Shown: positions 1-6,473 of the stretch, piece by piece
Numbering within the stretch: the first letter of the stretch is position 1
How the letters are laid out: each line of letters opens with the position of its first letter
Source of the DNA: DASPXY01 sp038227745
GTDB taxonomy: Bacteria; Planctomycetota; Planctomycetia; Gemmatales; Gemmataceae
Assembly (NCBI GenBank): GCA_038227745.1
Contig: JBBRPS010000140.1
Coordinates: 1 to 15,909, forward strand
Reading direction: 5' to 3'
Length of the DNA stretch: 15,909 nt
Translations under genes and position numbers: made by a program
The notes under the pieces: generated by a model
Told to the model about the DNA's origin: nothing
Database searches by the model: none
The model's input: only the letters and a program-made list of their open reading frames with translations

Positions 1-30
1 GACCTTCCGCGCCGGGGTAATAGGCAGAAG

Positions 31-48
31 ACAAGCCCGAAGTGCCAG
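31..48. repeat. Fragment of the ACAAGCCCGA palindrome family
   Basis: ACAAGCCCGAAGTGCCAG closely matches the left arm of the palindromic repeats at 4332-4356 and 4408-4425 (ACAAGCCCGACGCGCCAG). Only one arm is present here. It lies directly upstream of the first gene's ATG. Confidence 0.4.
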
Positions 49-60
49 GGGGGGATCCGG

Positions 61-582
61 ATGACCGCTGCCTGCTGCCTGCTGCCTACTGCCTGCTGCC
101 TTCTGTCCCTGGCTTCCCCTCCGGCCGCCTGGAAACCCTTCAGCTCACCAGCCGGCCACTTCACGGTCCTCCTGCCCGGCGTTCCGCTGGAACAGAAACA
201 GTCGGTGAAGACGTCGATCGGCACCGTGGAACTGATCCTGTTCATCCTGGAGGTGAAGAAGGCGCAGGGGTCCTACGTCGTGGGCTACTCCGAGTTGCCG
301 GAGCCCGCGGTTCAGGTGGGGACGGAAGAGAAGCGCCTCGACAACGCCCGGGACGGAGCCGTCGCCAGCGCCAAGGGTAAACTGAAGAGCGAGAAGCGCA
401 TCGCGCTCCAGGGACACCACGGCCGGGATCTCCTGATCGAAGTGGACGGCAAGCACGTGATCCGCACCCGGTTCTACGCCGTGAAAAATCGGCTGTACCA
501 GGTGCTCGCCGTCGGCCCGGCGGACTGGGTGGCGGCCCGGGAGTCGAGCAAGTTCCTCGACTCCTTCAAGCTGACGAAGTGA
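61..582 (+). CDS. Small exported protein of unknown function
   Basis: A 173-residue protein that I do not recognise. Residues 1-23 are Ala/Cys/Leu-rich and end near SPPAAW, which looks like a secretion leader, although it lacks the usual positive charges at the N-terminus. The mature part (from about F27) alternates hydrophobic and polar residues, suggesting beta strands (HFTVLLPGVPLEQ, IGTVELILFILEV, NRLYQVLAVG), and ends FLDSFKLTK. I see no catalytic motif. The reading frame is open upstream to base 1, so an earlier start outside the window cannot be excluded; ATG 61 is the first Met and has a G-rich stretch just before it. The leader is encoded by a period-7 DNA repeat (69-103), which is odd. 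The C-terminal pattern resembles small planctomycete lipoprotein-like hypotheticals, but that is only an impression. Confidence 0.7.
   Translation: MTAACCLLPTACCLLSLASPPAAWKPFSSPAGHFTVLLPGVPLEQKQSVKTSIGTVELILFILEVKKAQGSYVVGYSELPEPAVQVGTEEKRLDNARDGAVASAKGKLKSEKRIALQGHHGRDLLIEVDGKHVIRTRFYAVKNRLYQVLAVGPADWVAARESSKFLDSFKLTK
69..103 (+). repeat. Five tandem heptamers (TGCCTGC and variants)
   Basis: Units are TGCCTGC, TGCCTGC, TGCCTAC, TGCCTGC and TGCCTTC at 69, 76, 83, 90 and 97. Seven is not a multiple of three, so three units encode a seven-residue period (ACCLLPT, then ACCLLSL) in the leader of the first gene. Confidence 0.8.
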
Positions 583-634
583 GCGCGAAACGGCAAGCCA
601 GCTCCGGGGCGTCGAGAAACCAGCACGCGACCTG

Positions 635-651
635 GGAATCCCGATGATTCC
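635..651 (+). terminator. Weak hairpin after the first gene
   Basis: GGAATC (635-640), loop CCGAT, GATTCC (646-651), followed about seven bases later by TTTT. It could end transcription of the small exported protein before the tRNA promoter. The stem is only 6 bp, so this is tentative. Confidence 0.25.
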
Positions 652-674
652 GCGGTCGTTTTCCTCGATGGTCC

Positions 675-703
675 TTGGCTCGATGGAACCTTTTCGGTAG
701 ACT
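675..703 (+). promoter_or_regulatory. Putative sigma-70-type promoter of tRNA-Pro
   Basis: TTGGCT (675-680) and TAGACT (698-703) are separated by exactly 17 bases. Each hexamer matches the consensus at 4 of 6 positions. The predicted start near 710 would lie about 12 bases before the tRNA 5' end. Confidence 0.45.
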
Positions 704-721
704 AACTCCTCGTGTATCGAA

Positions 722-796
722 CGGGGCGTGGCGCAGTCTGGCTAGCGCGCCTGGTTTGGGACCAGGAAGTCGTGGGTTCGAATCCCGCCGCCCCGA
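722..796 (+). tRNA. tRNA-Pro (anticodon UGG)
   Basis: A full cloverleaf can be folded by eye. The acceptor stem CGGGGCG (722-728) pairs perfectly with CGCCCCG (789-795), and the discriminator is A796. The D stem is GCGC/GCGC (731-734, 745-748). The anticodon stem CCTGG/CCAGG (750-754, 762-766) encloses loop TTTGGGA, with anticodon TGG at 757-759. The T stem GTGGG/CCCGC (772-776, 784-788) encloses loop TTCGAAT. The 3' CCA is not encoded (the genome reads TTT after the discriminator), so it must be added by the CCA-adding enzyme. Anticodon UGG can read most or all proline CCN codons by wobble. Confidence 0.97.
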
Positions 797-894
797 TTTC
801 TCCCTGCACCTCTTTCCCTCCCCATAATCTTCCGACCCGGCCGCAACCTTCCTTCCGCACTCGTAACCGTTTCTCCCGCGAGCCCGTCCGACCG

Positions 895-923
895 TTGCCC
901 GGCCTCCATTCCTGTCCTATAGT
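895..923 (+). promoter_or_regulatory. Putative promoter of the kinase fusion gene
   Basis: TTGCCC (895-900), a 17-base spacer, then TATAGT (918-923; 5 of 6 to the -10 consensus). It would start transcription near 930 and give a leader of about 120 bases. The rest of 797-1050 shows no other gene or structure. Confidence 0.5.
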
Positions 924-1050
924 TGCATGACTTACGGGACAAACCGCGTCGGCAAACGCGCCCCACGCTGCCAGTCGTTGCCAGCAGAGCGAACCACGAA
1001 CCTTGGCGCTCGAGGCCGGCGAACTCCCCGGCGGAGGCATCGCGAGTCCT

Positions 1051-3336
1051 ATGAAAGAAATGCTGACTTGCCCCACGACACCCCACTCCCTCAACGGTCG
1101 CGCTCACGCCTCCCTCGACCGGGTCGGCTCCGCGCAGCTCCTTCTGCAGGAACTCCTGGGCAGTTCGCTCGTCCTGTCCGAAGACTGGGAACAGCTGCCC
1201 AGCAACGTCCGTGACGAACTGCTGGAGTGCGGCGAGACCGAGGACGTCCTGACGCGCCTCGTCGAGCACGGCCTGCTCACCGAGTACCAGGCCCGGCGCA
1301 TCGAGGCCGGCACCACCTTCGGACTCGTCCTCGGCAACTACCGCGTCCTCGACCGGCTGGGCGCCGGCGGCATGGGAATCGTCTTCCGCGCCGAGCACGT
1401 CCGCATGCGCCGCCAGGTGGCCATCAAGGTCCTGCCCCTCTCCCCGGACCAGGACCAGCGCATCCTCCGCCGCTTCCTGACCGAGATCCGCGCCATCGCC
1501 CAGCTGCAGCACCCGAACATCGTCGGTGCCATCGACGCCGGCGAGACCTCCAGCAGCGACGGCGCCGGTCCCGTGCTGCACTTCTTCGTCATGGAGTACA
1601 TCCCCGGCCAGGACCTCGAGGAGTACGTCAGGGAGAACGGCCCGCTGTCGCCGGCCAAGGCCACGGACATCATCCACCAGATCGCCTCCGCCCTCGCCGA
1701 GGCGAACAAGCACAACCTCGTTCACCGCGACATCAAGCCGTCCAACATCCAGGTCACGCCCGAGGGTCAGGCCAAGTTGCTCGACTTCGGCCTGGCGCGG
1801 CACTTCCCGACCGGCGTCACCGAGCCGGGTACCGTCCTGGGCACCCTCGACTACATGGCCCCCGAGCAGGTCCAGGACGCCCACACCGTGGACATCCGCG
1901 CCGACCTGTACGCCCTTGGCGGCACCCTCTACTGGGCCTTGACCGCCCAGGCGCCCTTTCCACCGAAGGGGAACCTCGTTCAGGAACTGGCCACCCGCCT
2001 GCACCAGCAGCCGCCCTCGGTGCGCGCCAAACGGCCCGAGATCCCCGCGGAACTGGACGCCATCATTCGGCGGCTGATGGCCCTGTCGCCCGACGACCGC
2101 TACGCCACTCCGCAGGCCGCCATGCGTGCCCTGCTCCCGTTCCTCAAGCCGGAGCTGCGCAACCACAACGAACTGTCGGGGATTCGCAGCCAGCTGGACA
2201 ATCCCTCGTCGGCCGAACCGCGGGCCATCGACGACGCCCAGCGGGCCCACCGCATTCTCCTGATCGATGACGAGCCGGACATCCGCACCTTCTGCCGGTT
2301 CGTCCTGCAGGCGGAGGGGCTGGCGTGCGACGAGGTGGACGGCGGCGCGGAGGCCCTGGAGGCCGTCAAGAAGCGGCCTTACGACCTGGTCATCCTGGAC
2401 ATCAACATGCCCGACATGGTCGGCACGGAAGTCTGTCGGCGGCTCCGCGAGGCGCCGCCGACACCGCACCTCAAGATCATCATGACCTCGGGCAGCGCCA
2501 ACTCGGACACGATGGCGCAGATGCTGCTCGCGGGCGCCGACGACTTCGTCACCAAGCCGTTCAGCGTGGTGCAGCTACAGGCGCGCGTCAAGGCGGCGCT
2601 GCGGCTCAAGGACGCCCAGGACCGCAGCGACCTGCTCAACCGTCACCTGCTCGCGATCAACCACCAGCTGGAGGAGAGCCTCGGCTCGCGCGACACGGAC
2701 CTGGTTCAGGCGCGGAACGCTCTGGTGCTAGCGCTGGCAAAGCTGTCCGAGCACCGCGCCAATGAGACGGGGGCGCACCTGGTGCGCATGCAGAAATACT
2801 GCCGCTGCCTGGCGGAGGAGGCGGCGCGGACGACGTTCACGGGGCAGATCGACGAGGCGTTCATCGAGATGCTGGAGTGCTGTGCGCCGCTGCACGACAT
2901 CGGCAAAGTAGGTTTGCCCGACCACATCCTGCTCAAGCCGGGCCGGCTCGACCAGGACGAGCGCATCATCATGCAGGCGCACACGCTGATCGGCGCGGAG
3001 ACGCTGAGCGCGGTGGCGGAGCAGCACGGCTCGGCGCTGGCCTTCCTGCAAATGGCGATCGACATCATCCGCCATCATCACGAGCGCTTCGATGGCAAGG
3101 GCTACCCGGACCGGCTGTCGGGGAGCGACATCCCGCTGGCGGCGCGGCTGGTGACGATCGCGGACGTCTACGACGCGCTGCGGTCGCGGCGGGTGTACAA
3201 GCCGGCGCTGTCGCACGCGGCGGCGCTGCAGGTGATGCTCGAGTCGGCGAGCGGGCAGTTCGACCCGGCGCTGCTGCAGGCTTTCCAGCGCTGCGCGCCG
3301 CAGTTCGAGCGCATCTACCGCGCGTCGCCGGATTGA
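1051..3336 (+). CDS. Ser/Thr protein kinase - receiver - HD-GYP fusion
   Basis: A 761-residue soluble signalling protein with three domains in order. (1) An N-terminal extension (about 1-95) ending LLTEYQARRIEAG...GNYRVLDRLG, followed by a Hanks-type kinase: G-loop GAGGMG (104-109), Lys126 in VAIK, HRDIKPSN with Asp227, DFG Asp245, and APEQ. All catalytic residues are present. (2) A receiver domain (about 402-520): acidic pair in LLIDDEPD, phospho-acceptor Asp450 in VILDINMPD, Lys502 in TKPF. (3) A linker with NETGAHLVRM, then an HD-GYP domain: H615-D616 in LHDIGK, HHHERFDGKGYP (675-686) and IADVYDAL. This is the motif set of cyclic-di-GMP phosphodiesterases. I see no membrane segment, unlike many planctomycete kinases. 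ATG 1051 is preferred, with GGAGG at 1033-1037; an in-frame TTG at 1003 would add 16 residues. Kinase targets are unknown. Confidence 0.93.
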   Translation: MKEMLTCPTTPHSLNGRAHASLDRVGSAQLLLQELLGSSLVLSEDWEQLPSNVRDELLECGETEDVLTRLVEHGLLTEYQARRIEAGTTFGLVLGNYRVLDRLGAGGMGIVFRAEHVRMRRQVAIKVLPLSPDQDQRILRRFLTEIRAIAQLQHPNIVGAIDAGETSSSDGAGPVLHFFVMEYIPGQDLEEYVRENGPLSPAKATDIIHQIASALAEANKHNLVHRDIKPSNIQVTPEGQAKLLDFGLARHFPTGVTEPGTVLGTLDYMAPEQVQDAHTVDIRADLYALGGTLYWALTAQAPFPPKGNLVQELATRLHQQPPSVRAKRPEIPAELDAIIRRLMALSPDDRYATPQAAMRALLPFLKPELRNHNELSGIRSQLDNPSSAEPRAIDDAQRAHRILLIDDEPDIRTFCRFVLQAEGLACDEVDGGAEALEAVKKRPYDLVILDINMPDMVGTEVCRRLREAPPTPHLKIIMTSGSANSDTMAQMLLAGADDFVTKPFSVVQLQARVKAALRLKDAQDRSDLLNRHLLAINHQLEESLGSRDTDLVQARNALVLALAKLSEHRANETGAHLVRMQKYCRCLAEEAARTTFTGQIDEAFIEMLECCAPLHDIGKVGLPDHILLKPGRLDQDERIIMQAHTLIGAETLSAVAEQHGSALAFLQMAIDIIRHHHERFDGKGYPDRLSGSDIPLAARLVTIADVYDALRSRRVYKPALSHAAALQVMLESASGQFDPALLQAFQRCAPQFERIYRASPD

Positions 3337-3351
3337 TGGTCAGGAGTCGGG

Positions 3352-3381
3352 AAAGCCCACGGGTTGCCACCCGTGGGCTTT
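3352..3381. terminator. Bidirectional hairpin between convergent genes (GCCCACGGG family)
   Basis: A perfect 12-bp stem: AAAGCCCACGGG (3352-3363), loop TTGCCA, CCCGTGGGCTTT (3370-3381). It starts 15 bases after the kinase stop and ends 8 bases before the ubiA stop on the other strand. A-rich and T-rich ends make it usable in both directions. Nearly the same arm sequence recurs at 12798-12825. Confidence 0.75.
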
Positions 3382-3389
3382 AGCGCTGT

Positions 3390-4289
3390 CTACCCCCGGA
3401 CGGCCAGCTCCACCAACACCACCGCGAGCAGCCCGAGACTCACCACCGCGTTGACGTGGAAAAAGGCCCGGTTGACGCGCGTCAGGTCGTCGGGCCGCAC
3501 CAGCGCGTGCTCGTAGACCAGCAGCGCCGCGATGGCCGCCACGCCGGCCAGGTACAGCGCGCCCAGGTGCGGCGCCGCCGCCCAGTACAGGCCGATCAGC
3601 AGCAGCACCATCGCGCAGTGACATACCCTCGACACGCGCAGCGCGGCCTTGACGCCGAGCCGCGCCGGCACGCTCGCCAGCCGCGCCTTGCGGTCGAACT
3701 CCGCGTCCTGGCAGGCGTAGATGATGTCGAAGCCCGCCACCCAGCAGAACACCGCCAGCCCCAGCACCAGCGGCGTTCGCAGATCCGCGAAGTCGATGAT
3801 TCCGCGCACGGCGACCCACGCCGACAGCGGCGCCAGCATCAGCGCCGCCCCGAGCCAGAAGTGCGCCAGCGCCGTGAAGCGCTTCGTGAACGAGTAAGCC
3901 CCCAGGAAAACAAGCACGGGAACGGAGAGCCAAAGGGGCCAGAAGTTGGGAGGCGCGGCGGCGAGGAAGAGCAGCGTCGAGGCGACGAAGGCGGCGGCGC
4001 TGACGAGGGTGAACGTCCAGACCGCCGCGACCGAGAGTTGCCCGCTCGGCAGGTGACGCCCGGCGGTGCGCGGGTTGGCCGCGTCGATCTTGCGGTCGGC
4101 CAGGCGGTTGAAGGCCATCGCCGCACTCCGCGCGCAGACCATGCACAGCAGGATGCCGAGCAGGTCGAGCGCCGAGAAGTGGCCCTGGCGGCGCCAGGCG
4201 AGGGCCGCGGCCAACAGCGCGAACGGCAGCGCGAACAGCGTGTGACTGAACCGAATCATCTCCAGTAGCTGCCGCGTGCGCCTGAGCAT
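3390..4289 (-). CDS. ubiA: UbiA-family polyprenyltransferase (quinone biosynthesis)
   Basis: A 299-residue integral membrane protein, mostly hydrophobic helices, normal length for the UbiA superfamily. The enzymes move a polyprenyl chain from its diphosphate onto an aromatic ring in the membrane. Both Asp-rich motifs that bind Mg-diphosphate are intact: NRLADRKID (N61, D65, D69), followed by ANPRTAGRHLPSG, and YACQDAEFD (D195, D199). The stretch CARSAAMAFNRLADRKIDA resembles the branch annotated as 4-hydroxybenzoate octaprenyltransferase or as MqnP of the futalosine menaquinone route. Planctomycetes make menaquinone, so MqnP is plausible, but no other mqn gene is nearby to confirm it. The start is firm: on the minus strand AGGAGG (4300-4295) lies five bases before the ATG. 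The gene ends convergently with the kinase fusion across a shared hairpin. Confidence 0.92.
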   Translation of the reverse strand: MLRRTRQLLEMIRFSHTLFALPFALLAAALAWRRQGHFSALDLLGILLCMVCARSAAMAFNRLADRKIDAANPRTAGRHLPSGQLSVAAVWTFTLVSAAAFVASTLLFLAAAPPNFWPLWLSVPVLVFLGAYSFTKRFTALAHFWLGAALMLAPLSAWVAVRGIIDFADLRTPLVLGLAVFCWVAGFDIIYACQDAEFDRKARLASVPARLGVKAALRVSRVCHCAMVLLLIGLYWAAAPHLGALYLAGVAAIAALLVYEHALVRPDDLTRVNRAFFHVNAVVSLGLLAVVLVELAVRG

Positions 4290-4315
4290 GACACCCTCCT
4301 GTCGTGTGAACTCGC

Positions 4316-4394
4316 CGCGGCGAAAGTTGAGACAAGCCCGACGCGCCAGCGAGGGGCCCCTCGTTGGCGCGTCGGGCTTGTATCTGATCCAGCC
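4316..4394. repeat. Tandem palindromic repeat, copy 1
   Basis: The unit begins CGCGGCGAAAGTTGA and ends ATCTGATCCAGCC. Inside, the 25-base arm 4332-4356 (ACAAGCCCGACGCGCC...) is followed directly by its reverse complement at 4357-4381 with one mismatch and no loop. It sits upstream of ubiA, between two minus-strand genes. Confidence 0.85.
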
Positions 4395-4468
4395 CGCGGC
4401 GAAAGTTGATACAAGCCCGACGCGCCAGCGAGGGGCCTTGCGCGTCGGGCTTGTATCTGATCCAGCCC
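4395..4468. repeat. Tandem palindromic repeat, copy 2 (5 bases shorter)
   Basis: The same unit directly abuts copy 1. Five bases of the right arm (CCTCG of copy 1) are missing. A perfect 18-bp stem remains, 4408-4425 with 4440-4457, around a 14-base loop. The base after GATA/GAGA differs from copy 1, making the outer stem longer here. Confidence 0.85.
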
Positions 4469-4506
4469 ACGGCGAGGATAACCGCGGAGTGCGGGCGCAA
4501 TAAACA

Positions 4507-4544
4507 GCCCGAAGCGCCGCCGACGACAGGCGTGCGCTTCGGGC
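4507..4544. repeat. Related hairpin GCCCGAAGCGC / GCGCTTCGGGC
   Basis: A perfect 11-bp inverted repeat, 4507-4517 with 4534-4544, and a 16-base loop. It resembles the GCCCGACGCGC arms of the tandem repeats just upstream. It could terminate the helix-hairpin-helix gene (minus strand, stop at 4572). Confidence 0.6.
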
Positions 4545-4571
4545 GGATCGGCCCCTCCTCGTTATAGTTGC

Positions 4572-4871
4572 TCACGCCGGCCGTGCCACCGGCGCGCGCC
4601 GCCGCCATGCCGCCGCGTCGCGCTCCTCGAACGACAGGAACTCGCCGGTCCGCGCCAGGTGCTCGATCGTGAACGCCAGGTGCGCGCCGATGCCCGGCAG
4701 CACCGCCAGCGCGGCCTCGTCCTCCGCGAGCAGCTCCACCGCCGGCCGCTCCAGGCCCATCACCGTTTGCGCGGCGTGCCGGTAAGCGCGGACGCGGAAC
4801 AAGTTCTCGCCCTGCTCGGCGAGCTGCCGCGCGTGCTGGCTCAACTTCCGGGCGATGGTTGAGTTGTCCAT
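4572..4871 (-). CDS. Stand-alone PolX-type helix-hairpin-helix protein
   Basis: A 99-residue protein resembling the N-terminal 8-kDa domain of X-family DNA polymerases (Pol beta / bacterial PolX). Visible similarity: NSTIARKLSQHARQLAEQGE, then NLFRVRAYRHAAQTVMGL, then the hairpin LPGIG (58-62) followed by AHLAFTIEHLARTGEF. In polymerases this domain binds the 5' side of DNA gaps. No polymerase or PHP domain follows; the protein ends after an Ala/Arg-rich tail (RDAAAWRRRAPVARPA). At the position of the Pol beta lyase lysine the protein seems to carry Thr, so lyase activity is doubtful. Start at 4871 is chosen because GAGGAG (minus, 4884-4877 region) lies five bases upstream; an earlier in-frame start at 4895 would place this site inside the gene. 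Function is inferred only as DNA binding. Confidence 0.8.
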   Translation of the reverse strand: MDNSTIARKLSQHARQLAEQGENLFRVRAYRHAAQTVMGLERPAVELLAEDEAALAVLPGIGAHLAFTIEHLARTGEFLSFEERDAAAWRRRAPVARPA

Positions 4872-4909
4872 GATGGCTCCTCCTCGGGCGATCAAATCCT
4901 CACCCGTGT

Positions 4910-4939
4910 ATTATACGTCGGTACACTACAAGGTCCCAA
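4910..4939 (-). promoter_or_regulatory. Promoter of the helix-hairpin-helix gene
   Basis: On the minus strand TTGGGA (4939-4934), an 18-base spacer, and a perfect TATAAT (4915-4910). The predicted start near 4903 leaves a leader of about 30 bases with a good ribosome site before ATG 4871. Confidence 0.55.
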
Positions 4940-4967
4940 GGTCAGCAACGGAAAGCGGCGAGCCGGC

Positions 4968-4995
4968 TTGACCCCGCGCCGCCCGCGGGTAGGCT
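4968..4995 (+). promoter_or_regulatory. Possible promoter of the ABC ATPase gene
   Basis: TTGACC (4968-4973; 5 of 6 to consensus), 16-base spacer, then TAGGCT (4990-4995; weaker). It would start transcription about 20 bases before ATG 5021, back to back with the minus-strand promoter at 4910-4939. Confidence 0.35.
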
Positions 4996-5020
4996 GAAGG
5001 AATCCCGAGGTCTCCCCCGC

Positions 5021-6232
5021 ATGGCGGAAATCGAACTCGCGCAGGTCCGGAAAGAGTACCCGGGCGGCGTCGTGGCCCTTGCGGACTTCAGCCTGCGGAT
5101 CGAGTCCGGGGAACTGCTGGTCCTGGTAGGGCCATCGGGCTGCGGCAAGACCACGACGCTGCGACTCATCGCCGGGCTGGAAACGCTGACCGCGGGCACC
5201 ATCCGCATCGACGGCGCGGACGCCGCCGGCCTGACTCCCCCGCAGCGCGACATCGCCCTCGTCTTTCAGCGGCCCGCCCTCTATCCGCACCTCACCGTCC
5301 GCGACAACCTCGCCTTCTCCGCCCGACTCCGGCAGCGCCCCGGCCTCCTGCGCCGCCTCAGCCGCATCTTCTCCGCGGCCGCCGCCCGGCGCCGGCACGC
5401 CGAGGAAGTGTTGCTGGCCGCACGCCTCGGTCAGGCCGCTGAGTTGCTCGGGTTGCGCGACCTGCTCGACCGCTACCCGGCGCAGCTCTCCGGCGGCCAG
5501 CAGCAGCGCGTCGCCCTGGGGCGGGCGCTGGTCCGTCGGCCGCGCGTAATCCTCTTCGACGAGCCCCTCGCCGGCCTCGACGCGCCGCTCCGTCTGGAAT
5601 TACGCCGCGAGTTGCACTTGCTGCACAGGGGTTTTCCAGAGACAATGGTCTATGTCACCCACGATCCCGTGGAAGCGATGGCCCTGGCGGACCGCGTGGC
5701 GGTCCTCACCGGGGGGGCGGTCCAGCAGGTGGACCGGCCGGACGTGCTCCTGGCGCGCCCGGCGAATCGCTTCGTGGCCGGCTTCTTCAGCGGGGCGCCG
5801 GTGAACTTCTTCGACGGCGAGCTGGTCCTGGAAGGGGAAAGCCTCTTCTTCGGGACCGCTGGCCGGAAGTTGCCGCTGCCCGCCTCGAAGAAGGGGTGGG
5901 CGGCACTGGCAGGGCGGGCCGTGACCCTTGGACTGCGTGCGGAAGACGTGAGCGTCCCCCGCCGCGAGGCCGACGGCCCCGGCGGTTGGAACCTGACAAT
6001 GTGCGTCGCCCTGGTCGAGCCCCTCGGGCAGGGCCATCTGGTAAGCCTGACGGCCAGCGCCCCCGCGACCCCTCTTGCGAAGCTCCACGGGTGTCAAAAA
6101 CCCGCGGAAGAGAGTAAGATGGAGGAGGGGCAGATGGTGACGGTCCACTGTCACCTGGACCGGGCTCACTTGTTCGACCGCGTCAGCGGAGCGGCCCTGG
6201 GGTATTCCCCCGCGGATAGGTTTGTTCCGTAG
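5021..6232 (+). CDS. ABC transporter ATP-binding protein, MalK/UgpC type
   Basis: A 403-residue ATPase subunit of an ABC importer. Motifs in order: Walker A GPSGCGKT (37-44), Q-loop Gln83 in VFQRPALYPH, signature LSGGQQQR (156-163), Walker B VILFDE (176-181), D-loop GLDA, and switch His214 in YVTHD. The C-terminal third (about 240-403) looks like the regulatory OB/TOBE region of the MalK/UgpC/PotA group, ending HLFDRVSGAALGY. These ATPases usually power uptake of sugars, glycerol phosphate or polyamines. No permease or binding protein lies in the window, so the substrate is unknown; an ATPase shared among several permeases (as with MsmK) is possible. The helical domain between Q-loop and signature is about 21 residues longer than in E. 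coli MalK, with an Arg-rich stretch near 103-126. The ribosome site is weak (GAGG at 5007-5010). Confidence 0.93.
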   Translation: MAEIELAQVRKEYPGGVVALADFSLRIESGELLVLVGPSGCGKTTTLRLIAGLETLTAGTIRIDGADAAGLTPPQRDIALVFQRPALYPHLTVRDNLAFSARLRQRPGLLRRLSRIFSAAAARRRHAEEVLLAARLGQAAELLGLRDLLDRYPAQLSGGQQQRVALGRALVRRPRVILFDEPLAGLDAPLRLELRRELHLLHRGFPETMVYVTHDPVEAMALADRVAVLTGGAVQQVDRPDVLLARPANRFVAGFFSGAPVNFFDGELVLEGESLFFGTAGRKLPLPASKKGWAALAGRAVTLGLRAEDVSVPRREADGPGGWNLTMCVALVEPLGQGHLVSLTASAPATPLAKLHGCQKPAEESKMEEGQMVTVHCHLDRAHLFDRVSGAALGYSPADRFVP

Positions 6233-6262
6233 GACGGCTCTCCCGAGCCGTCCGGACTACGG
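6227..6262. terminator. Hairpin overlapping the ABC ATPase stop codon
   Basis: CCGTAG (6227-6232) plus GACGGCTC (6233-6240), loop TCCC, GAGCCGTC (6245-6252), bulge CGGA, then CTACGG (6257-6262): 14 paired bases in all. The outer arm includes the TAG stop. There is no T-run after it, so it may protect a 3' end rather than terminate. Bases 6263-6352 hold only a further 8-bp inverted repeat (CCAGACGC 6302-6309, GCGTCTGG 6321-6328). Confidence 0.5.
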
Positions 6263-6352
6263 GATTCCCTTCTCGCCGGGATACGAGAGTGCCGGGCCGC
6301 TCCAGACGCGGTGCCCTCCGGCGTCTGGCCCGATGGCCCGCGCGGAGGCGTC

Positions 6353-6378
6353 AAAGTGGGACACGTCCCACTTTTTTT
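6353..6378 (+). terminator. Intrinsic terminator upstream of nusA
   Basis: AAAGTGGGAC (6353-6362) pairs perfectly with GTCCCACTTT (6365-6374), and the T-run continues to seven Ts (6372-6378). It is the most classical terminator in the window and insulates nusA from the ABC ATPase gene. Confidence 0.85.
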
Positions 6379-6391
6379 GTTAGGTGAATCC

Positions 6392-6432
6392 CTGTCGGTC
6401 GTTCCTGGTCCGTTGCCACGACCAACCGACAG
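6392..6432 (+). other. Structured leader of nusA
   Basis: CTGTCGGT (6392-6399) pairs with ACCGACAG (6425-6432), and nested inside TGGTC (6406-6410) pairs with GACCA (6420-6424). The double stem lies 42 bases before the nusA ATG, downstream of the terminator. If transcribed, it could serve regulation, but this rests on pairing alone. I found no convincing promoter between 6379 and 6473. Confidence 0.3.
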
Positions 6433-6473
6433 CGGGGCACGAACGACGACATCGGACAACGGACGGACCACGC

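Noticed and set aside
742..2469. 575-residue open frame on the minus strand opposite the tRNA and kinase domain
   Set aside because: It is antisense to a clearly functional kinase and covers a tRNA. Its composition (Asp/Val/Gly/Leu-rich, no domain) is what GC-rich third positions produce on the opposite strand.
4316..4468. Tandem repeat considered as a CRISPR array
   Set aside because: Only two units, directly abutting with no unique spacers, and no cas gene in the window.
4561..4566. TATAAC on the minus strand as a ubiA promoter
   Set aside because: No acceptable -35 hexamer at 16-18 bases, and it is about 270 bases from the ubiA start with hairpins in between.
3340..4608. 422-residue minus-strand frame over ubiA and the repeats
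   Set aside because: It runs through the palindromic repeats and in another frame over the UbiA motifs; no domain is visible. The UbiA frame with its AGGAGG site is the real gene.
6379..6473. Riboswitch in the nusA leader
   Set aside because: Only two short nested stems are visible. I recognise no conserved riboswitch core.
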